37,759 nucleotides of DNA from Methylomonas subterranea (lineage in GTDB: Bacteria > Pseudomonadota > Gammaproteobacteria > Methylococcales > Methylomonadaceae). The stretch spans positions 1-37,759 of the forward strand of contig NZ_JANIBJ010000038.1 of assembly GCF_024505185.1 (NCBI RefSeq). The letters are read 5' to 3'. Made by a program: the position numbers and the translations under genes. The notes under the pieces are model-generated. The model was not told where the DNA came from, searched no databases, and worked only from the letters and a program-made list of their open reading frames with translations. Below, piece after piece: positions 25,928 to 34,494 of this stretch (its first letter is position 1; the number at the start of each line of letters is the position of its first letter).

Positions 25928-27367
25928 TTACAGACTGGTACCGCCGACGGTCATGCCGTCGATTTTCAAGGTGGGCTGGCCGACGCCGACCGGCACGCTC
26001 TGCCCTTCCTTGCCGCAGGTGCCGACACCGCTGTCCAGTTGCATGTCGTTGCCGACCATGGAGACTTTGGTCAACACGTCCGGACCGTTGCCTATCAGAG
26101 TGGCGCCCTTGACCGGCCGGGTGATTTTACCGTTTTCGATCAAATAGGCCTCGCTGGCGGAAAAGACGAATTTGCCGGAGGTGATATCCACCTGGCCGCC
26201 ACCGAAATTGCGCGCATACAGGCCTTTTTTGACCGAGCGGATAATCTCTTCGGGATCGCTTTGGCCCGGCAACATGTAGGTATTGGTCATGCGCGGCATC
26301 GGCAAATGCGCATAAGACTCGCGGCGGCCGTTGCCGGTGGGTCTGACGCCCATCAAGCGAGCATTCAGTTTGTCCTGCATATAGCCTTTCAAAATACCGT
26401 TTTCGATCAACACGGTATTTTCGGTGGGCGTGCCTTCGTCGTCTATGCTCAGGGAGCCGCGCCGATCCGGCAGAGTGCCGTCGTCGACCACGGTGCATAA
26501 ATCGGAAGCCACCCGTTCGCCGACCCGGCCGCTGAACGCCGAGGTGCCCTTGCGGTTGAAATCGCCTTCCAGTCCGTGACCGATGGCTTCGTGCAATAAA
26601 ATACCCGGCCAGCCAGGCCCCAACACGACCGTCATATTGCCGGCCGGCGCCTCTTCCGCTTGCAGATTGACCTGCGCCTGCCGCACCGCTTCGCGGGCGA
26701 AATCCATGGCCCGGTCGCCTTCCAGAAAGTAACTGTAATCGCTGCGGCCGCCGCCGCCCATGCTGCCTTGTTCGCGGCGGCCGTTTTCCACCATGATGAC
26801 GCTGACGTTCATCCGTACCAGCGGCCTTACGTCGGCCACCAATGATCCGTCCTGATTGGCCACCAGCACATTATCGTAAGCCGCCACCAGACTGACCATG
26901 ACTTCTTCGATACGGCTGTCCAATTTACGGGTTTCCGCATCCACCCGCTTCAACAGGTCGATTTTGTCCTGATCGGCCAAGGAACTCAATGGATTCAGCG
27001 GCCGGTAAAGTTGCGGCCAGCTATCGGCGGTTTGAATCCTGTGCCGGGCCTGCTGACCCTGCCTGACAATGGCTTTGACGTTGTTGGCGGCTTCCAGCAG
27101 AATCGGCAATTCGATGCGGTCGCTGTAGGCAAAGCCGGTTTTGTCGCCGCTGACTACCCGCACGCCGGCGCCATGTTCTATGGAATGACTGCCTTCCTTG
27201 ACGATACCGCCCTCCAGGGACCAGGATTCGAAATGGCTGGATTGAAAGTAAATATCGGCCGCGTCGACGGGGGCGCTGAGCAAGGTGGACATGACCCGGT
27301 CTATATCCTGCGGCAGCAGGCTGTTGGCGGCGAGAATGGATTGTTTGACTTGTTCGGTTAAAGGCAT
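25928..27367 (-). CDS. tldD: Metalloprotease TldD
   Basis: This is the catalytic subunit of the TldD/TldE zinc protease. The 479-residue protein carries the HExxxH motif at 259-264 ([11 protein letters not shown]), a glycine-rich [14 protein letters not shown] segment and the C-terminal Cys-containing [19 protein letters not shown]. It lies 33 bp after a small membrane protein gene and 20 bp before pmbA. TldD has been linked to PQQ synthesis in Gluconobacter, where it is thought to act on PqqA in the absence of PqqF. That is relevant because the pqq cluster 4 kb away has no pqqF. Confidence 0.94.
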   Translation of the reverse strand: MPLTEQVKQSILAANSLLPQDIDRVMSTLLSAPVDAADIYFQSSHFESWSLEGGIVKEGSHSIEHGAGVRVVSGDKTGFAYSDRIELPILLEAANNVKAIVRQGQQARHRIQTADSWPQLYRPLNPLSSLADQDKIDLLKRVDAETRKLDSRIEEVMVSLVAAYDNVLVANQDGSLVADVRPLVRMNVSVIMVENGRREQGSMGGGGRSDYSYFLEGDRAMDFAREAVRQAQVNLQAEEAPAGNMTVVLGPGWPGILLHEAIGHGLEGDFNRKGTSAFSGRVGERVASDLCTVVDDGTLPDRRGSLSIDDEGTPTENTVLIENGILKGYMQDKLNARLMGVRPTGNGRRESYAHLPMPRMTNTYMLPGQSDPEEIIRSVKKGLYARNFGGGQVDITSGKFVFSASEAYLIENGKITRPVKGATLIGNGPDVLTKVSMVGNDMQLDSGVGTCGKEGQSVPVGVGQPTLKIDGMTVGGTSL

Positions 27368-27400
27368 GACGGCTCTAAAAATTGATTAAACGGTTACGGC

Positions 27401-27826
27401 TTACATAACAAAAAACGAAGCCAGATAGGCAACGCCCAGTGCGGTGGCAAGCAAGGCGATTTTGTAAGGTAAGGTCAATGTAAGCCAATAGAGTTCCCAT
27501 TCGGTTTTTCGGCGCACCCAGGTTTCCAGAAGGCGCCGCTTAAAAAACTGATAAAGACGCGGCAAGGCCTTCCACAATTTATAAGATACCCAGCCGCCGA
27601 ACAGCAGCAAAATATAAAACGTGGCGATTTGGCTGGCGTGGTGTTCCGTATGAAACAGATGCTCTATCAGGTGTTCGATGCCGAGTTCAAACCACTCGAA
27701 CGACTCAAATAACAACTCGATGAAAAAATGCGCGATTTCCGTGAGCAGTTCCAATGTCAGGTCATAAAACACCAACGCCAGGGACAACAAGGCCACAAAA
27801 ATCAAATCAGCGTGTTTTTTAATCAT
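27401..27826 (-). CDS. Small membrane protein with acidic/His-rich segment, unknown function
   Basis: The 141-residue protein has hydrophobic segments near 8-25, 68-86 and 118-140. Between the first two lies an unusual stretch (26-63) rich in Glu, Phe and His, including GIEHLIEHLFHTEHHA. A basic loop (88-107) follows the second segment. I chose ATG 27826, preceded by GGAAAGGA; a TTG at 27853 overlaps the rlmJ stop and has no binding site. It sits between rlmJ and tldD in the same direction with gaps of 23 and 33 bp. I do not recognise a family. Confidence 0.65.
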   Translation of the reverse strand: MIKKHADLIFVALLSLALVFYDLTLELLTEIAHFFIELLFESFEWFELGIEHLIEHLFHTEHHASQIATFYILLLFGGWVSYKLWKALPRLYQFFKRRLLETWVRRKTEWELYWLTLTLPYKIALLATALGVAYLASFFVM

Positions 27827-27849
27827 GTCCTTTCCCGCGACATCCCGAT

Positions 27850-28695
27850 TCAAACCACTTCAGGCACCAACCAGTCCACTTCCCAAGTCCCTTGCCCATC
27901 CGTCAACACCCGGTTCAACCACGGCAGCAAGCTCTCGGCTTGCGCCGGCAACTGCCACGGCGGATTGATGAACAGCATACCAGAACCGGTCATGCCCCGC
28001 AGCGCGCCATCGGCGGTAACGCAATGTTCCACGCGCAGTTGCTTGGGAATGCCGGTGGCCCGCAGACGTTGCAACATTCTGTCGGTAACGGCACGCTCGA
28101 TAATGGGATACCACAGGGCATAGACACCGGTGGCGAAATGCCTGTGCGCGCTTTGCAAGGCCTCCACCACCCGGTTGTAATCGGATTTCACTTCGTAACT
28201 GGGGTCGATCAATATCAACCCGCGCTTTTGAATCGGCGGCAGCTTCTTGCTCAGGCGCTCCAGGCCGTCTTCCTTGGCCAGACTGACCTGCCGGTCGCCG
28301 GCGAACAACTGATGCAAGGATTCGAAATCGCTGCCGTGAAGTTCCGACAGTTGCAATCTGTCCTGACTCCGTACCAAGCGCCTGACCAATTGCGGCGAGC
28401 CCGGATAGCGCACCAGTTGTTTGCCGGTATTTTCGGCCCGCACCGCCGCCAGATAGTCCCTGATTTCCTCCGGCGGTTGCGCGGCCGTCCAGATGCGGCC
28501 TATGCCTTGCTGGTATTCGCCGGTTTTTTGGGCAAATTCCGCTTTGAACGAATATTTGCCGGCGCCGGCATGGGTATCGATATAAACGAACGGTTTGTCC
28601 TTCTGTTTCAAGGCGCTTATCGCCAAGGTCAGCAGGCTGTGCTTCAACACGTCGGCAAAATTGCCGGCATGAAAGCCGTGGCGATAACTCAACAT
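27850..28695 (-). CDS. rlmJ: 23S rRNA (adenine2030-N6)-methyltransferase RlmJ
   Basis: RlmJ methylates A2030 of 23S rRNA using S-adenosylmethionine. The 281 residues follow E. coli RlmJ closely, with MLSYRHGFHAGNFADVLKH at the N-terminus, the SAM-binding YIDTHAGAGKY, the catalytic motif at 164-167 and the ending GSGMLFINPPWQLP. The catalytic motif reads DPSY instead of the usual DPPY (Ser166). The gene lies in a run of minus-strand genes, 28 bp after the DUF486 gene. Confidence 0.93.
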   Translation of the reverse strand: MLSYRHGFHAGNFADVLKHSLLTLAISALKQKDKPFVYIDTHAGAGKYSFKAEFAQKTGEYQQGIGRIWTAAQPPEEIRDYLAAVRAENTGKQLVRYPGSPQLVRRLVRSQDRLQLSELHGSDFESLHQLFAGDRQVSLAKEDGLERLSKKLPPIQKRGLILIDPSYEVKSDYNRVVEALQSAHRHFATGVYALWYPIIERAVTDRMLQRLRATGIPKQLRVEHCVTADGALRGMTGSGMLFINPPWQLPAQAESLLPWLNRVLTDGQGTWEVDWLVPEVV

Positions 28696-28723
28696 AAAGA
28701 CCTTCCGATTGGTGTTTGCATGC

Positions 28724-29074
28724 TCAGGCCCATTTTGATCTGAACATAAAATAAACCGCCCCCAGCAAGCAGGCCCCGGCCCACAGGTAGTCCAGTTTTA
28801 GCGGCTCTTTCAGATAGTAGACCGAAAACGGCACGAACACGCTGAGCGCAATCGCTTCCTGCATGATTTTCAATTGGCCGACATTCAAAGCGGTATGACC
28901 GATGCGATTGGCCGGCACCTGCAGCAGATACTCGAAAAAAGCCAATCCCCAACTCAGCAGGGCCGCCAACATCCAGTGTTTGTGATTGAGTTCTCGCAGA
29001 TGGGCATACCAGGCGAAGGTCATAAACACGTTGCTGCAAATCAGCAAGCTAATCGAAATTAGAACCGGCGACAT
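28724..29074 (-). CDS. DUF486 small membrane protein (DMT/SMR-like)
   Basis: The 116-residue protein has four hydrophobic helices and the DUF486 signature: FMTFAWYAHL near residue 20, WGLAFFEYLLQVPANRIGH in the middle and FVPFSVYYLKEPLKLDYLWA near the end. These proteins resemble half-size drug/metabolite transporters, but none of close kind has an assigned substrate known to me. It lies 7 bp after cca and is almost certainly cotranscribed with it. Confidence 0.85.
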   Translation of the reverse strand: MSPVLISISLLICSNVFMTFAWYAHLRELNHKHWMLAALLSWGLAFFEYLLQVPANRIGHTALNVGQLKIMQEAIALSVFVPFSVYYLKEPLKLDYLWAGACLLGAVYFMFRSKWA

Positions 29075-29081
29075 AAATGGA

Positions 29082-30320
29082 TCAAGAGGGGAAGAGTGTA
29101 GTTTGTTGTTTTAAACCGTTGACGGCTTGGCTACGCAGTTTTTGAATCGCCGCGCCGATTTGCGCGCCGCGCAGATTGTCTTGCAAGACCTGCCGGGTAT
29201 CGACCGCCAACGCAGTTTGCGCGGCTTTCATAATGTAATCGGCTTGCGGATAATCGTTATCTTCGAAGCCGGTCCGACCGCGGGCATCGGCTTCGCAAGC
29301 CAGTAAGAAATCCCGCAGTTGGTTGTCGGCCTTGAAGGCGCCCATGCTCTGCAGCATTTCGACCAGGGTATCGCCGCGCAATTCGTAGGCCCGATGGCAG
29401 TGGGTGTGATATTCCATCACCCGCGCGCACAGCGCTTTATAGGCGTTGGGTACCCGCAGTCGCCGGCAAAAGCCTTCCAGTATCGGCAAACCCTTGCGTT
29501 CGTGGCCGTGGTGGCTGGGCCATTTTTGCGGATCGGTCACGGCCTTGCCCAAATCGTGCAACAAGGCCGCCAGGCGAACTTCCGGCTTGGCGGACAGCCT
29601 GGCGGCCATGGTAAGCGACATCAGACTATGCACGCCGGTGTCGATTTCCGGGTGATATTTGGCCGGCTGCGGTACGCCGAACAGCGCGTGAATTTCCGGA
29701 AAAATCACCGCCAAGGCACCGCATGCCCGCAAGGTCTGGAAAAAAGCGGCGGGAGTGGTTTCGCGCAAGGCCTTATGCAGCTCGGCCCAGACCCGTTCGG
29801 CAACCAGGTGGTCCGCTTCCCCGCTGTGTACCATGGATTGCATCAACAGCCGGGTTTCTTCCGCCACGGTAAACCCCAGATGGGCGTAACGGGCGGCAAA
29901 GCGGGCCACGCGCAGAATGCGCACAGGATCTTCGCCAAATGCCGGGGAAACATGCCGCAGAATCCGGTTTTGCAAATCCCGTTGCCCCTGAAAGGGATCG
30001 ACCAGCACGCCGTCTTCGCTCATCGCCATGGCATTGATGGTCAAGTCGCGGCGCAACAAGTCTTCTTCCAAGCTCACGCTCGGATTGGCGTCCACATCGA
30101 AACCCTTGTAACCCGGCGCGGTTTTGCGTTCGGTACGGGCCAGCGCATATTCGTCATGGGTTTGCGGATGCAGAAACACCGGAAAATCCTTGCCTACCGG
30201 TTTGTAGCCCATGGCCAACATGATATCCGGGGTAGCCCCCACCACCAGCCAATCGCGTTCCGACACCGGGTAATCCAGCAAACGATCCCGTACCGCACCG
30301 CCAACCAGATAAATTTTCAT
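29082..30320 (-). CDS. cca: Multifunctional CCA-adding tRNA nucleotidyltransferase
   Basis: Cca adds and repairs the 3' CCA of tRNAs. The 412-residue protein has the class II nucleotidyltransferase head (YLVGGAVRDRLL, then ERDW with acidic residues 21 and 23), the RRDLTINAMA and EDPVRILRVARFAAR segments, and an HD domain (LLHDLGK, GHERKG) giving phosphatase and phosphodiesterase activities as in E. coli. It is the first gene of the run leading to HD-GYP. Its start is 40 bp from the promoter of the divergent TauE/SafE gene. Confidence 0.94.
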   Translation of the reverse strand: MKIYLVGGAVRDRLLDYPVSERDWLVVGATPDIMLAMGYKPVGKDFPVFLHPQTHDEYALARTERKTAPGYKGFDVDANPSVSLEEDLLRRDLTINAMAMSEDGVLVDPFQGQRDLQNRILRHVSPAFGEDPVRILRVARFAARYAHLGFTVAEETRLLMQSMVHSGEADHLVAERVWAELHKALRETTPAAFFQTLRACGALAVIFPEIHALFGVPQPAKYHPEIDTGVHSLMSLTMAARLSAKPEVRLAALLHDLGKAVTDPQKWPSHHGHERKGLPILEGFCRRLRVPNAYKALCARVMEYHTHCHRAYELRGDTLVEMLQSMGAFKADNQLRDFLLACEADARGRTGFEDNDYPQADYIMKAAQTALAVDTRQVLQDNLRGAQIGAAIQKLRSQAVNGLKQQTTLFPS

Positions 30321-30336
30321 GAAGCCCGACTCGCCT

Positions 30337-30366
30337 TTGTCATCAATTTAATACGCACAGTATAAA
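30337..30366 (+). promoter_or_regulatory. Sigma-70 promoter of the TauE/SafE gene
   Basis: TTGTCA (30337-30342), 18 bp, TATAAA (30361-30366). The -10 box overlaps an in-frame ATG at 30366, so that ATG cannot be in the transcript made here. This favours the ATG at 30411 as the true start. Confidence 0.55.
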
Positions 30367-30410
30367 TGAGTCGCTATCATATCGCTTTGCTTATTCGGTC
30401 GCCTTTGATT

Positions 30411-31199
30411 ATGCCAGAGATTTTTTTTGCCAGCCTGCTGCTGGGCGCTTTTGCCGGCATCGCCGCCGGATTGTTCGGCATCGGCGGCGGCGCCTTGATT
30501 GTACCTGTATTGGTCTGGCTGTTCCGGCTCCAACAGTTTGATCCCGAGCAAATCATGTTGTTGGCGGTTGCTACCTCGCTGGCAACCGCTATTTTTACCT
30601 CCATGGCCTCGGTACGCAGCCATTATCTATTGGGCAACATAGACAGCCGCCGGGCGTTGCGCCTGGCGCCCACCATGTTGCTGGGCGCCAGCGGCGGCGC
30701 GGTGTTAGCCGAACTTTTCAACGCCGATATGCTGCGCTGGTTCTTTGTAAGCTATCTGCTCTACACCTGCGGGCAATTGCTGCGCCCGCCAAAAACCGTT
30801 TCTTCGCCTCATAGCGCCAAAACCTATCTGGATTACCCCATGAGTCTGCTGATAGGCATATTGTCGGCGATACTGGGGATAGGCGGCGGCACCATGACCG
30901 TGCCGTATCTAGCCGGTAACGGCCTGATCATGAAAAAAGCCGTTGCCACCTCCAGCGCCTGCGCGATCCCGATTGCCTTGGCGGGCGCCGCCAGTTACGC
31001 AATACTGGGCTGGCGCGACGATCATTTACCCAACGGCAGTCTGGGCTACCTGTATCTGCCGGCTTTTGCCGGCATCGTGCTAACCAGCGTATTTACCGCT
31101 CCCATCGGCGCGCGATTGGCTCACCGTCTGCCGGCGCAACGTCTGAAACGCTATTTTGCGATCGTGCTGTTCCTTATCGCCATCAAAATGGCCGGATAG
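30411..31199 (+). CDS. TauE/SafE-family membrane permease
   Basis: The 262-residue protein has about seven to eight membrane helices in two homologous halves. Each half opens with the family's glycine motif: AGLFGIGGGALIVPVLVW in the first and LGIGGGTMTVPYLAGNG in the second. Relatives export sulfite, sulfoacetate or other organic anions; the substrate here is unknown. I chose ATG 30411 because the predicted promoter's -10 box overlaps the upstream ATG at 30366. It lies 136 bp before pqqA, which has its own promoter. Confidence 0.87.
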   Translation: MPEIFFASLLLGAFAGIAAGLFGIGGGALIVPVLVWLFRLQQFDPEQIMLLAVATSLATAIFTSMASVRSHYLLGNIDSRRALRLAPTMLLGASGGAVLAELFNADMLRWFFVSYLLYTCGQLLRPPKTVSSPHSAKTYLDYPMSLLIGILSAILGIGGGTMTVPYLAGNGLIMKKAVATSSACAIPIALAGAASYAILGWRDDHLPNGSLGYLYLPAFAGIVLTSVFTAPIGARLAHRLPAQRLKRYFAIVLFLIAIKMAG

Positions 31200-31246
31200 C
31201 CACGGGAACTTATGCCATTCGGCTCGGCCTTAAGCTTGCTGCCCGG

Positions 31247-31275
31247 TTGCGCGAAAAAAAACTTCATCGTATACT
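31247..31275 (+). promoter_or_regulatory. Sigma-70 promoter of the pqq operon
   Basis: TTGCGC (31247-31252), 17 bp, TATACT (31270-31275), with transcription expected near 31282 and a 54-nt leader before pqqA. A perfect palindrome CTTGATCAAG (31289-31298) flanked by AGCT repeats lies just after the predicted start and could be an operator or a leader stem. Confidence 0.6.
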
Positions 31276-31335
31276 TCGGCGCAGCTTTCTTGATCAAGCT
31301 AGCTCACAACAACAAACCTCTGGAGGGTATTACAC

Positions 31336-31410
31336 ATGAAATGGGAAACACCTGCTTACAACGACATGCGTTTCGGTTTTGAAGTCACCATGTATATCTA
31401 CAACCGTTAA
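31336..31410 (+). CDS. pqqA: PQQ precursor peptide PqqA
   Basis: This 24-residue ribosomal peptide supplies the carbon skeleton of pyrroloquinoline quinone. Glu16 and Tyr20 sit in the exact E-x-x-x-Y spacing (EVTMY) that PqqE crosslinks. A very strong ribosome binding site (GGAGG) lies nine bases before ATG 31336. The peptide ends in YNR, typical of the family. It is the first gene of the cluster and is followed by a terminator, as expected for a substrate peptide needed in excess over the enzymes. Confidence 0.97.
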   Translation: MKWETPAYNDMRFGFEVTMYIYNR

Positions 31411-31427
31411 TTTATCCGGTTGACCGC

Positions 31428-31458
31428 AAAAAGGGGCATATTCCTGCCCCTTTTTTTT
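31428..31458 (+). terminator. Attenuating terminator between pqqA and pqqB
   Basis: AAAAAGGGGCA (31428-31438) pairs with TGCCCCTTTTT (31445-31455) and runs into eight T in total. This is a strong rho-independent terminator. Because no separate promoter for pqqB is obvious in the 58 bp that remain, partial read-through would yield much more pqqA than pqqBCDE mRNA. Confidence 0.85.
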
Positions 31459-31516
31459 GCCTGCCGTTTTTGAATCCCGTATTATGCGGGCACTTATCTG
31501 ATAATTCCGATCCAAC

Positions 31517-32428
31517 ATGAAAATTAGAGTTCTCGGCGCCGGCGCCGGCGGCGGTTTCCCGCAATGGAACTGCAATTGCAACAATTGCGGCCGTTATCGT
31601 AGAGGCGAATTCAACGGCAAGGCCCGCAGCCAGTCGTCGATTGCCGTCAGCACCGACAACCGCAACTGGTTGTTGTTCAACACTTCCCCGGACATTCGTG
31701 CCCAACTGGAAGCCTTTCCAGCGATTCAGCCCAAAGAAGGCATTCGCGATACCGGCATTAAGGCGGTTTTGTTAATCGATAGTCAAATCGACCATACCAC
31801 CGGCATGCTGATGCTGCGCGAGGGTAAGCCCTTGAACGTGTATTGCACCGAGATGGTTCGACAAGACTTAACGACCGGCTTTCCGCTGTTCACGATGCTG
31901 AAAGACTATTGCACGGTCAATCACCATCCGATTGCCTGCGACGAAACTCCGTTCGAGATTCCCGGCATAGACGACATTCGGATTTACGCCCACGCCTTAA
32001 AAAGCAAGGCGCCGCCCTATTCGCCACACCGCCACGATCCGCATGACGGCGACAATATCGGCGTCATCGTCGAGCAAATCTCGACCGGCAAAAAACTATA
32101 CTACTCGCCCGGCTTGGGCGAAATCGAACCTCACGTGTTGCGCGCCATGCTGAAGGTCGATTGCCTGATGGTGGACGGCACCTTCTGGACCGACGACGAA
32201 ATGGTCACTCAAGGCATCAGCCAAAAACGCGCCCGCGAAATCGGCCATCTGCCGCAATCCGGCCCCGGCGGCATGATCGAGGTGTTGAACGGCGTGAGCA
32301 ACGCTCGTAAGATTTTGATTCATATCAATAACACCAACCCGATTCTCGACGAAGATTCGCCGGAGCGTAAAACCCTGGCTGCCAACGGCATCGAAGTGGC
32401 TTACGACGGTTTGGAAATCGACTTATAA
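31517..32428 (+). CDS. pqqB: PQQ biosynthesis protein PqqB
   Basis: PqqB is a metallo-beta-lactamase-fold hydroxylase acting on the tyrosine part of the PQQ precursor. The 303 residues match the family. They start [19 protein letters not shown] and carry the structural zinc cysteines 19, 21 and 24 (CNCNNC), the metal segment [10 protein letters not shown], and [12 protein letters not shown] and NNTNPIL. It ends 12 bp before pqqC. Confidence 0.96.
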   Translation: MKIRVLGAGAGGGFPQWNCNCNNCGRYRRGEFNGKARSQSSIAVSTDNRNWLLFNTSPDIRAQLEAFPAIQPKEGIRDTGIKAVLLIDSQIDHTTGMLMLREGKPLNVYCTEMVRQDLTTGFPLFTMLKDYCTVNHHPIACDETPFEIPGIDDIRIYAHALKSKAPPYSPHRHDPHDGDNIGVIVEQISTGKKLYYSPGLGEIEPHVLRAMLKVDCLMVDGTFWTDDEMVTQGISQKRAREIGHLPQSGPGGMIEVLNGVSNARKILIHINNTNPILDEDSPERKTLAANGIEVAYDGLEIDL

Positions 32429-32440
32429 CAAAGGTGTTAC

Positions 32441-33169
32441 ATGACTGCTGACAATCAACCCTGGAGCCGCGACGAATTCGAAGCCAAATTGCGCGGCATG
32501 GAAAAGTACTACCACATCCATCACCCGATGCATGTGCTGATGAACGAAGGCAAGCTGACCAAGCAGCAATTGCAAGGCTGGGTCGCCAACCGCTTTTATT
32601 ACCAGGTCATGATACCGATCAAGGACGCCAACATCATGGCCAATTGCCCGGACCGGGAAACCCGCGCCAAATGGGTGCAACGCATCCTCGACCACGACGG
32701 CCACCCCGGCGACACCGGCGGCATAGAAGCCTGGATACAACTCGGCATTGCGGTCGGTTTGACCCGCGAAGAGATTACCTCGTTGAAACACGTGTTGCCC
32801 GGTGTGCGCTTCGCGGTCGACGCCTACGTCAATTTTGCCCGCCGCGCCGAATGGCACGAAGCCGCCAGCTCGTCGCTGACGGAACTTTTCGCACCAAAGA
32901 TTCATCAACAGCGCCTGGACAACTGGCCGGATGTGTATCCTTGGGTCGAACCGGAAGGCTACGCTTACTTCCGTAAACGCTTGACCGAGGCCCGCCGCGA
33001 CGTCGAACATGGCCTGGAGTTGACGCTGGACTGGTACAAGACCCGCGAACAACAAGAGCGCATGCTGGACATCCTGAAATTCAAACTGGATGTGCTGTGG
33101 ACCATGGCCGATGCGATGTATCTGGCCTATGTTGCCAACATGCCGCCCTACTTCAATATCGAGCAATAA
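32441..33169 (+). CDS. pqqC: Pyrroloquinoline-quinone synthase PqqC
   Basis: PqqC is a cofactor-free oxidase that carries out the final ring closure and eight-electron oxidation to PQQ. The 242-residue all-helical protein shows the family segments [43 protein letters not shown] and [15 protein letters not shown], with the active-site His residues in place. The next gene, a Uma2-family protein, starts 1 bp after its stop. Confidence 0.96.
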   Translation: MTADNQPWSRDEFEAKLRGMEKYYHIHHPMHVLMNEGKLTKQQLQGWVANRFYYQVMIPIKDANIMANCPDRETRAKWVQRILDHDGHPGDTGGIEAWIQLGIAVGLTREEITSLKHVLPGVRFAVDAYVNFARRAEWHEAASSSLTELFAPKIHQQRLDNWPDVYPWVEPEGYAYFRKRLTEARRDVEHGLELTLDWYKTREQQERMLDILKFKLDVLWTMADAMYLAYVANMPPYFNIEQ

Positions 33170-33170
33170 C

Positions 33171-33734
33171 ATGCAAACCGCCGAGCGACTTCATTTCAGC
33201 GCCGAAGACTATTTGGCTTGGGAGGACTCTCAAGCCGAGAAACACGAATTCGTCGCCGGCGAAGTGTTTGCGATGGTTGGCGCAAGGCAGGATCACGTCG
33301 TCGTTGCCGGCAATATTTTCGCTGCATTAAAACAACGTTTGCGTGGCACCCCTTGCCGGCCTTATGTTGCCGATATGAAATTGCGCGTCGAAGCGGCCGA
33401 CGCATTTTTCTACCCGGACGTGATGGTATCCTGCCATCCCAGCGACTTCGGAAATCAGCAATTTATCTCGAACCCGTCGCTTATCGTCGAAGTATTGTCC
33501 GACTCGACCGCCGCCTACGACAGGGGGAGCAAGTTCGCCGCCTACCGAAAACTGGCGTCGTTACAGGAATTCCTGATCGTCGACATCGAAGCTCGCCGAG
33601 TCGAATGTTTTCGCCGTACCGCCGATAACGATTGGCTGCTACACGATTATGTTGGCGAATTCGATTGCCAACTGACCAGCTTAAGCCTGAGCCTGCCGAT
33701 GGCGGAAATCTTCGAAGACCTTGACCAGGGGTAA
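33171..33734 (+). CDS. Uma2/DUF820-family nuclease-like protein, copy 1
   Basis: The 187-residue protein belongs to the Uma2 (DUF820) group of PD-(D/E)XK restriction-endonuclease-like proteins. It shows the HEFVAGEV head, Asp83 in FYPDVMV, Glu107 in LIVEVLS, Lys121 in KFAAYRK and the FLIVDIE strand, so the catalytic triad is complete. I chose ATG 33171; a longer frame from 33090 runs inside pqqC. It begins 1 bp after pqqC and ends 4 bp before a second Uma2 gene, so it is part of the pqq transcript. No role of Uma2 proteins in PQQ synthesis is known to me. Base composition is like the neighbours. Confidence 0.85.
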   Translation: MQTAERLHFSAEDYLAWEDSQAEKHEFVAGEVFAMVGARQDHVVVAGNIFAALKQRLRGTPCRPYVADMKLRVEAADAFFYPDVMVSCHPSDFGNQQFISNPSLIVEVLSDSTAAYDRGSKFAAYRKLASLQEFLIVDIEARRVECFRRTADNDWLLHDYVGEFDCQLTSLSLSLPMAEIFEDLDQG

Positions 33735-33738
33735 AACC

Positions 33739-34215
33739 ATGCAATGGCAAGACGTTTTGGCGGATCCCTCACTCAAAAATCTGCCTTATAAAATCGAATT
33801 GAACGAAAAAGGAAATATCGAAATGTCGCCCGCTTCGTTCAACCATAGCCGACTGCAAGGCAAAATTGCGGCACAACTATCGCTGCAATTGGGTGGGGAA
33901 ATTTTTACCGAACTAGCGATACAAACCAGCAAAGGTGTCCGCGTACCCGATGTGGCCTGGGGTTCGGAAAACTACACCCAAGTCCATCAAGCTGAACTTT
34001 GGGCTTCCTCGGCACCGGAATTATGTGTCGAAATTCTGTCTCTATCCAACACGGTAAAAGACATGCAGGAACGGGTCGCCTTGTTTCTGGAAGCGGGCGC
34101 CCTGGAAGTCTGGCTAGTCGATGAAAACGGCACTATTAGCCAATACGATACGTCCGGTCCCATCACGGTTTCTCGTTTTCCCGCCAATTTACATCACTGT
34201 TTCGCCAGCCATTAA
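33739..34215 (+). CDS. Uma2/DUF820-family nuclease-like protein, copy 2
   Basis: The 158-residue protein is a second, diverged Uma2/DUF820 member. It keeps Asp71 (VRVPDVAW) and Glu98 (LCVEILS), but the position of the catalytic lysine is Arg112 (QERVALFLEAG), followed by the conserved VWLVDENG strand. AGGGG six bases before ATG 33739 supports the start. It lies 4 bp after copy 1 and 6 bp before pqqD. It may be catalytically weakened, a partner of copy 1, or a binding protein; its function is unknown. Confidence 0.83.
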   Translation: MQWQDVLADPSLKNLPYKIELNEKGNIEMSPASFNHSRLQGKIAAQLSLQLGGEIFTELAIQTSKGVRVPDVAWGSENYTQVHQAELWASSAPELCVEILSLSNTVKDMQERVALFLEAGALEVWLVDENGTISQYDTSGPITVSRFPANLHHCFASH

Positions 34216-34221
34216 GCACCC

Positions 34222-34494
34222 ATGACCATCAATCCCGATCTAAGCATTCAATTCTCGCCTTTGCACCGCCTGCAATGGGAAGAAGCACAGCAAAAATACG
34301 TGATCCTCTACCCCGAAGGCATGGTGGAACTGAATCAAAGCTCGGCGGAGATCCTAAAACTTTGCGACGGCGCGCATAAGCCGGCACAAATCGTCAAAGC
34401 ATTGGAAAGCAAATTCGAAACCAGCGGTTTGAGCAACGACATCCACAACTTTCTGAACATCGCACTGCAAAATGGCTGGATCAAACAAGACTAA
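34222..34494 (+). CDS. pqqD: PqqA-binding chaperone PqqD
   Basis: PqqD binds PqqA and presents it to PqqE. It is a RiPP recognition element fold. The 90 residues show the family pattern (LQWEEAQQKYVILYPEGMVELNQSSAEILKLCDG), followed by helical segments. It overlaps pqqE by 23 bp, which fits the tight PqqD-PqqE partnership. Two Uma2 genes separate it from pqqC, which it usually follows directly. Confidence 0.94.
   Translation: MTINPDLSIQFSPLHRLQWEEAQQKYVILYPEGMVELNQSSAEILKLCDGAHKPAQIVKALESKFETSGLSNDIHNFLNIALQNGWIKQD

Noticed and set aside
27892-28743. 283-codon frame opposite rlmJ
   Set aside because: Shadow of a conserved gene; no ribosome binding site or domain.
30258-30260. Glu in place of the first catalytic Asp of Cca (ERDW)
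   Set aside because: As far as I recall, an E-x-D version of this motif is common in gammaproteobacterial Cca proteins, so it is not evidence of inactivation.
29319-30365. 348-codon open frame opposite cca
   Set aside because: Antisense shadow of a conserved gene with no domain of its own.
32423-33172. 249-codon frame opposite pqqC
   Set aside because: Antisense to conserved pqqC, with composition mirroring it and no recognisable motif.
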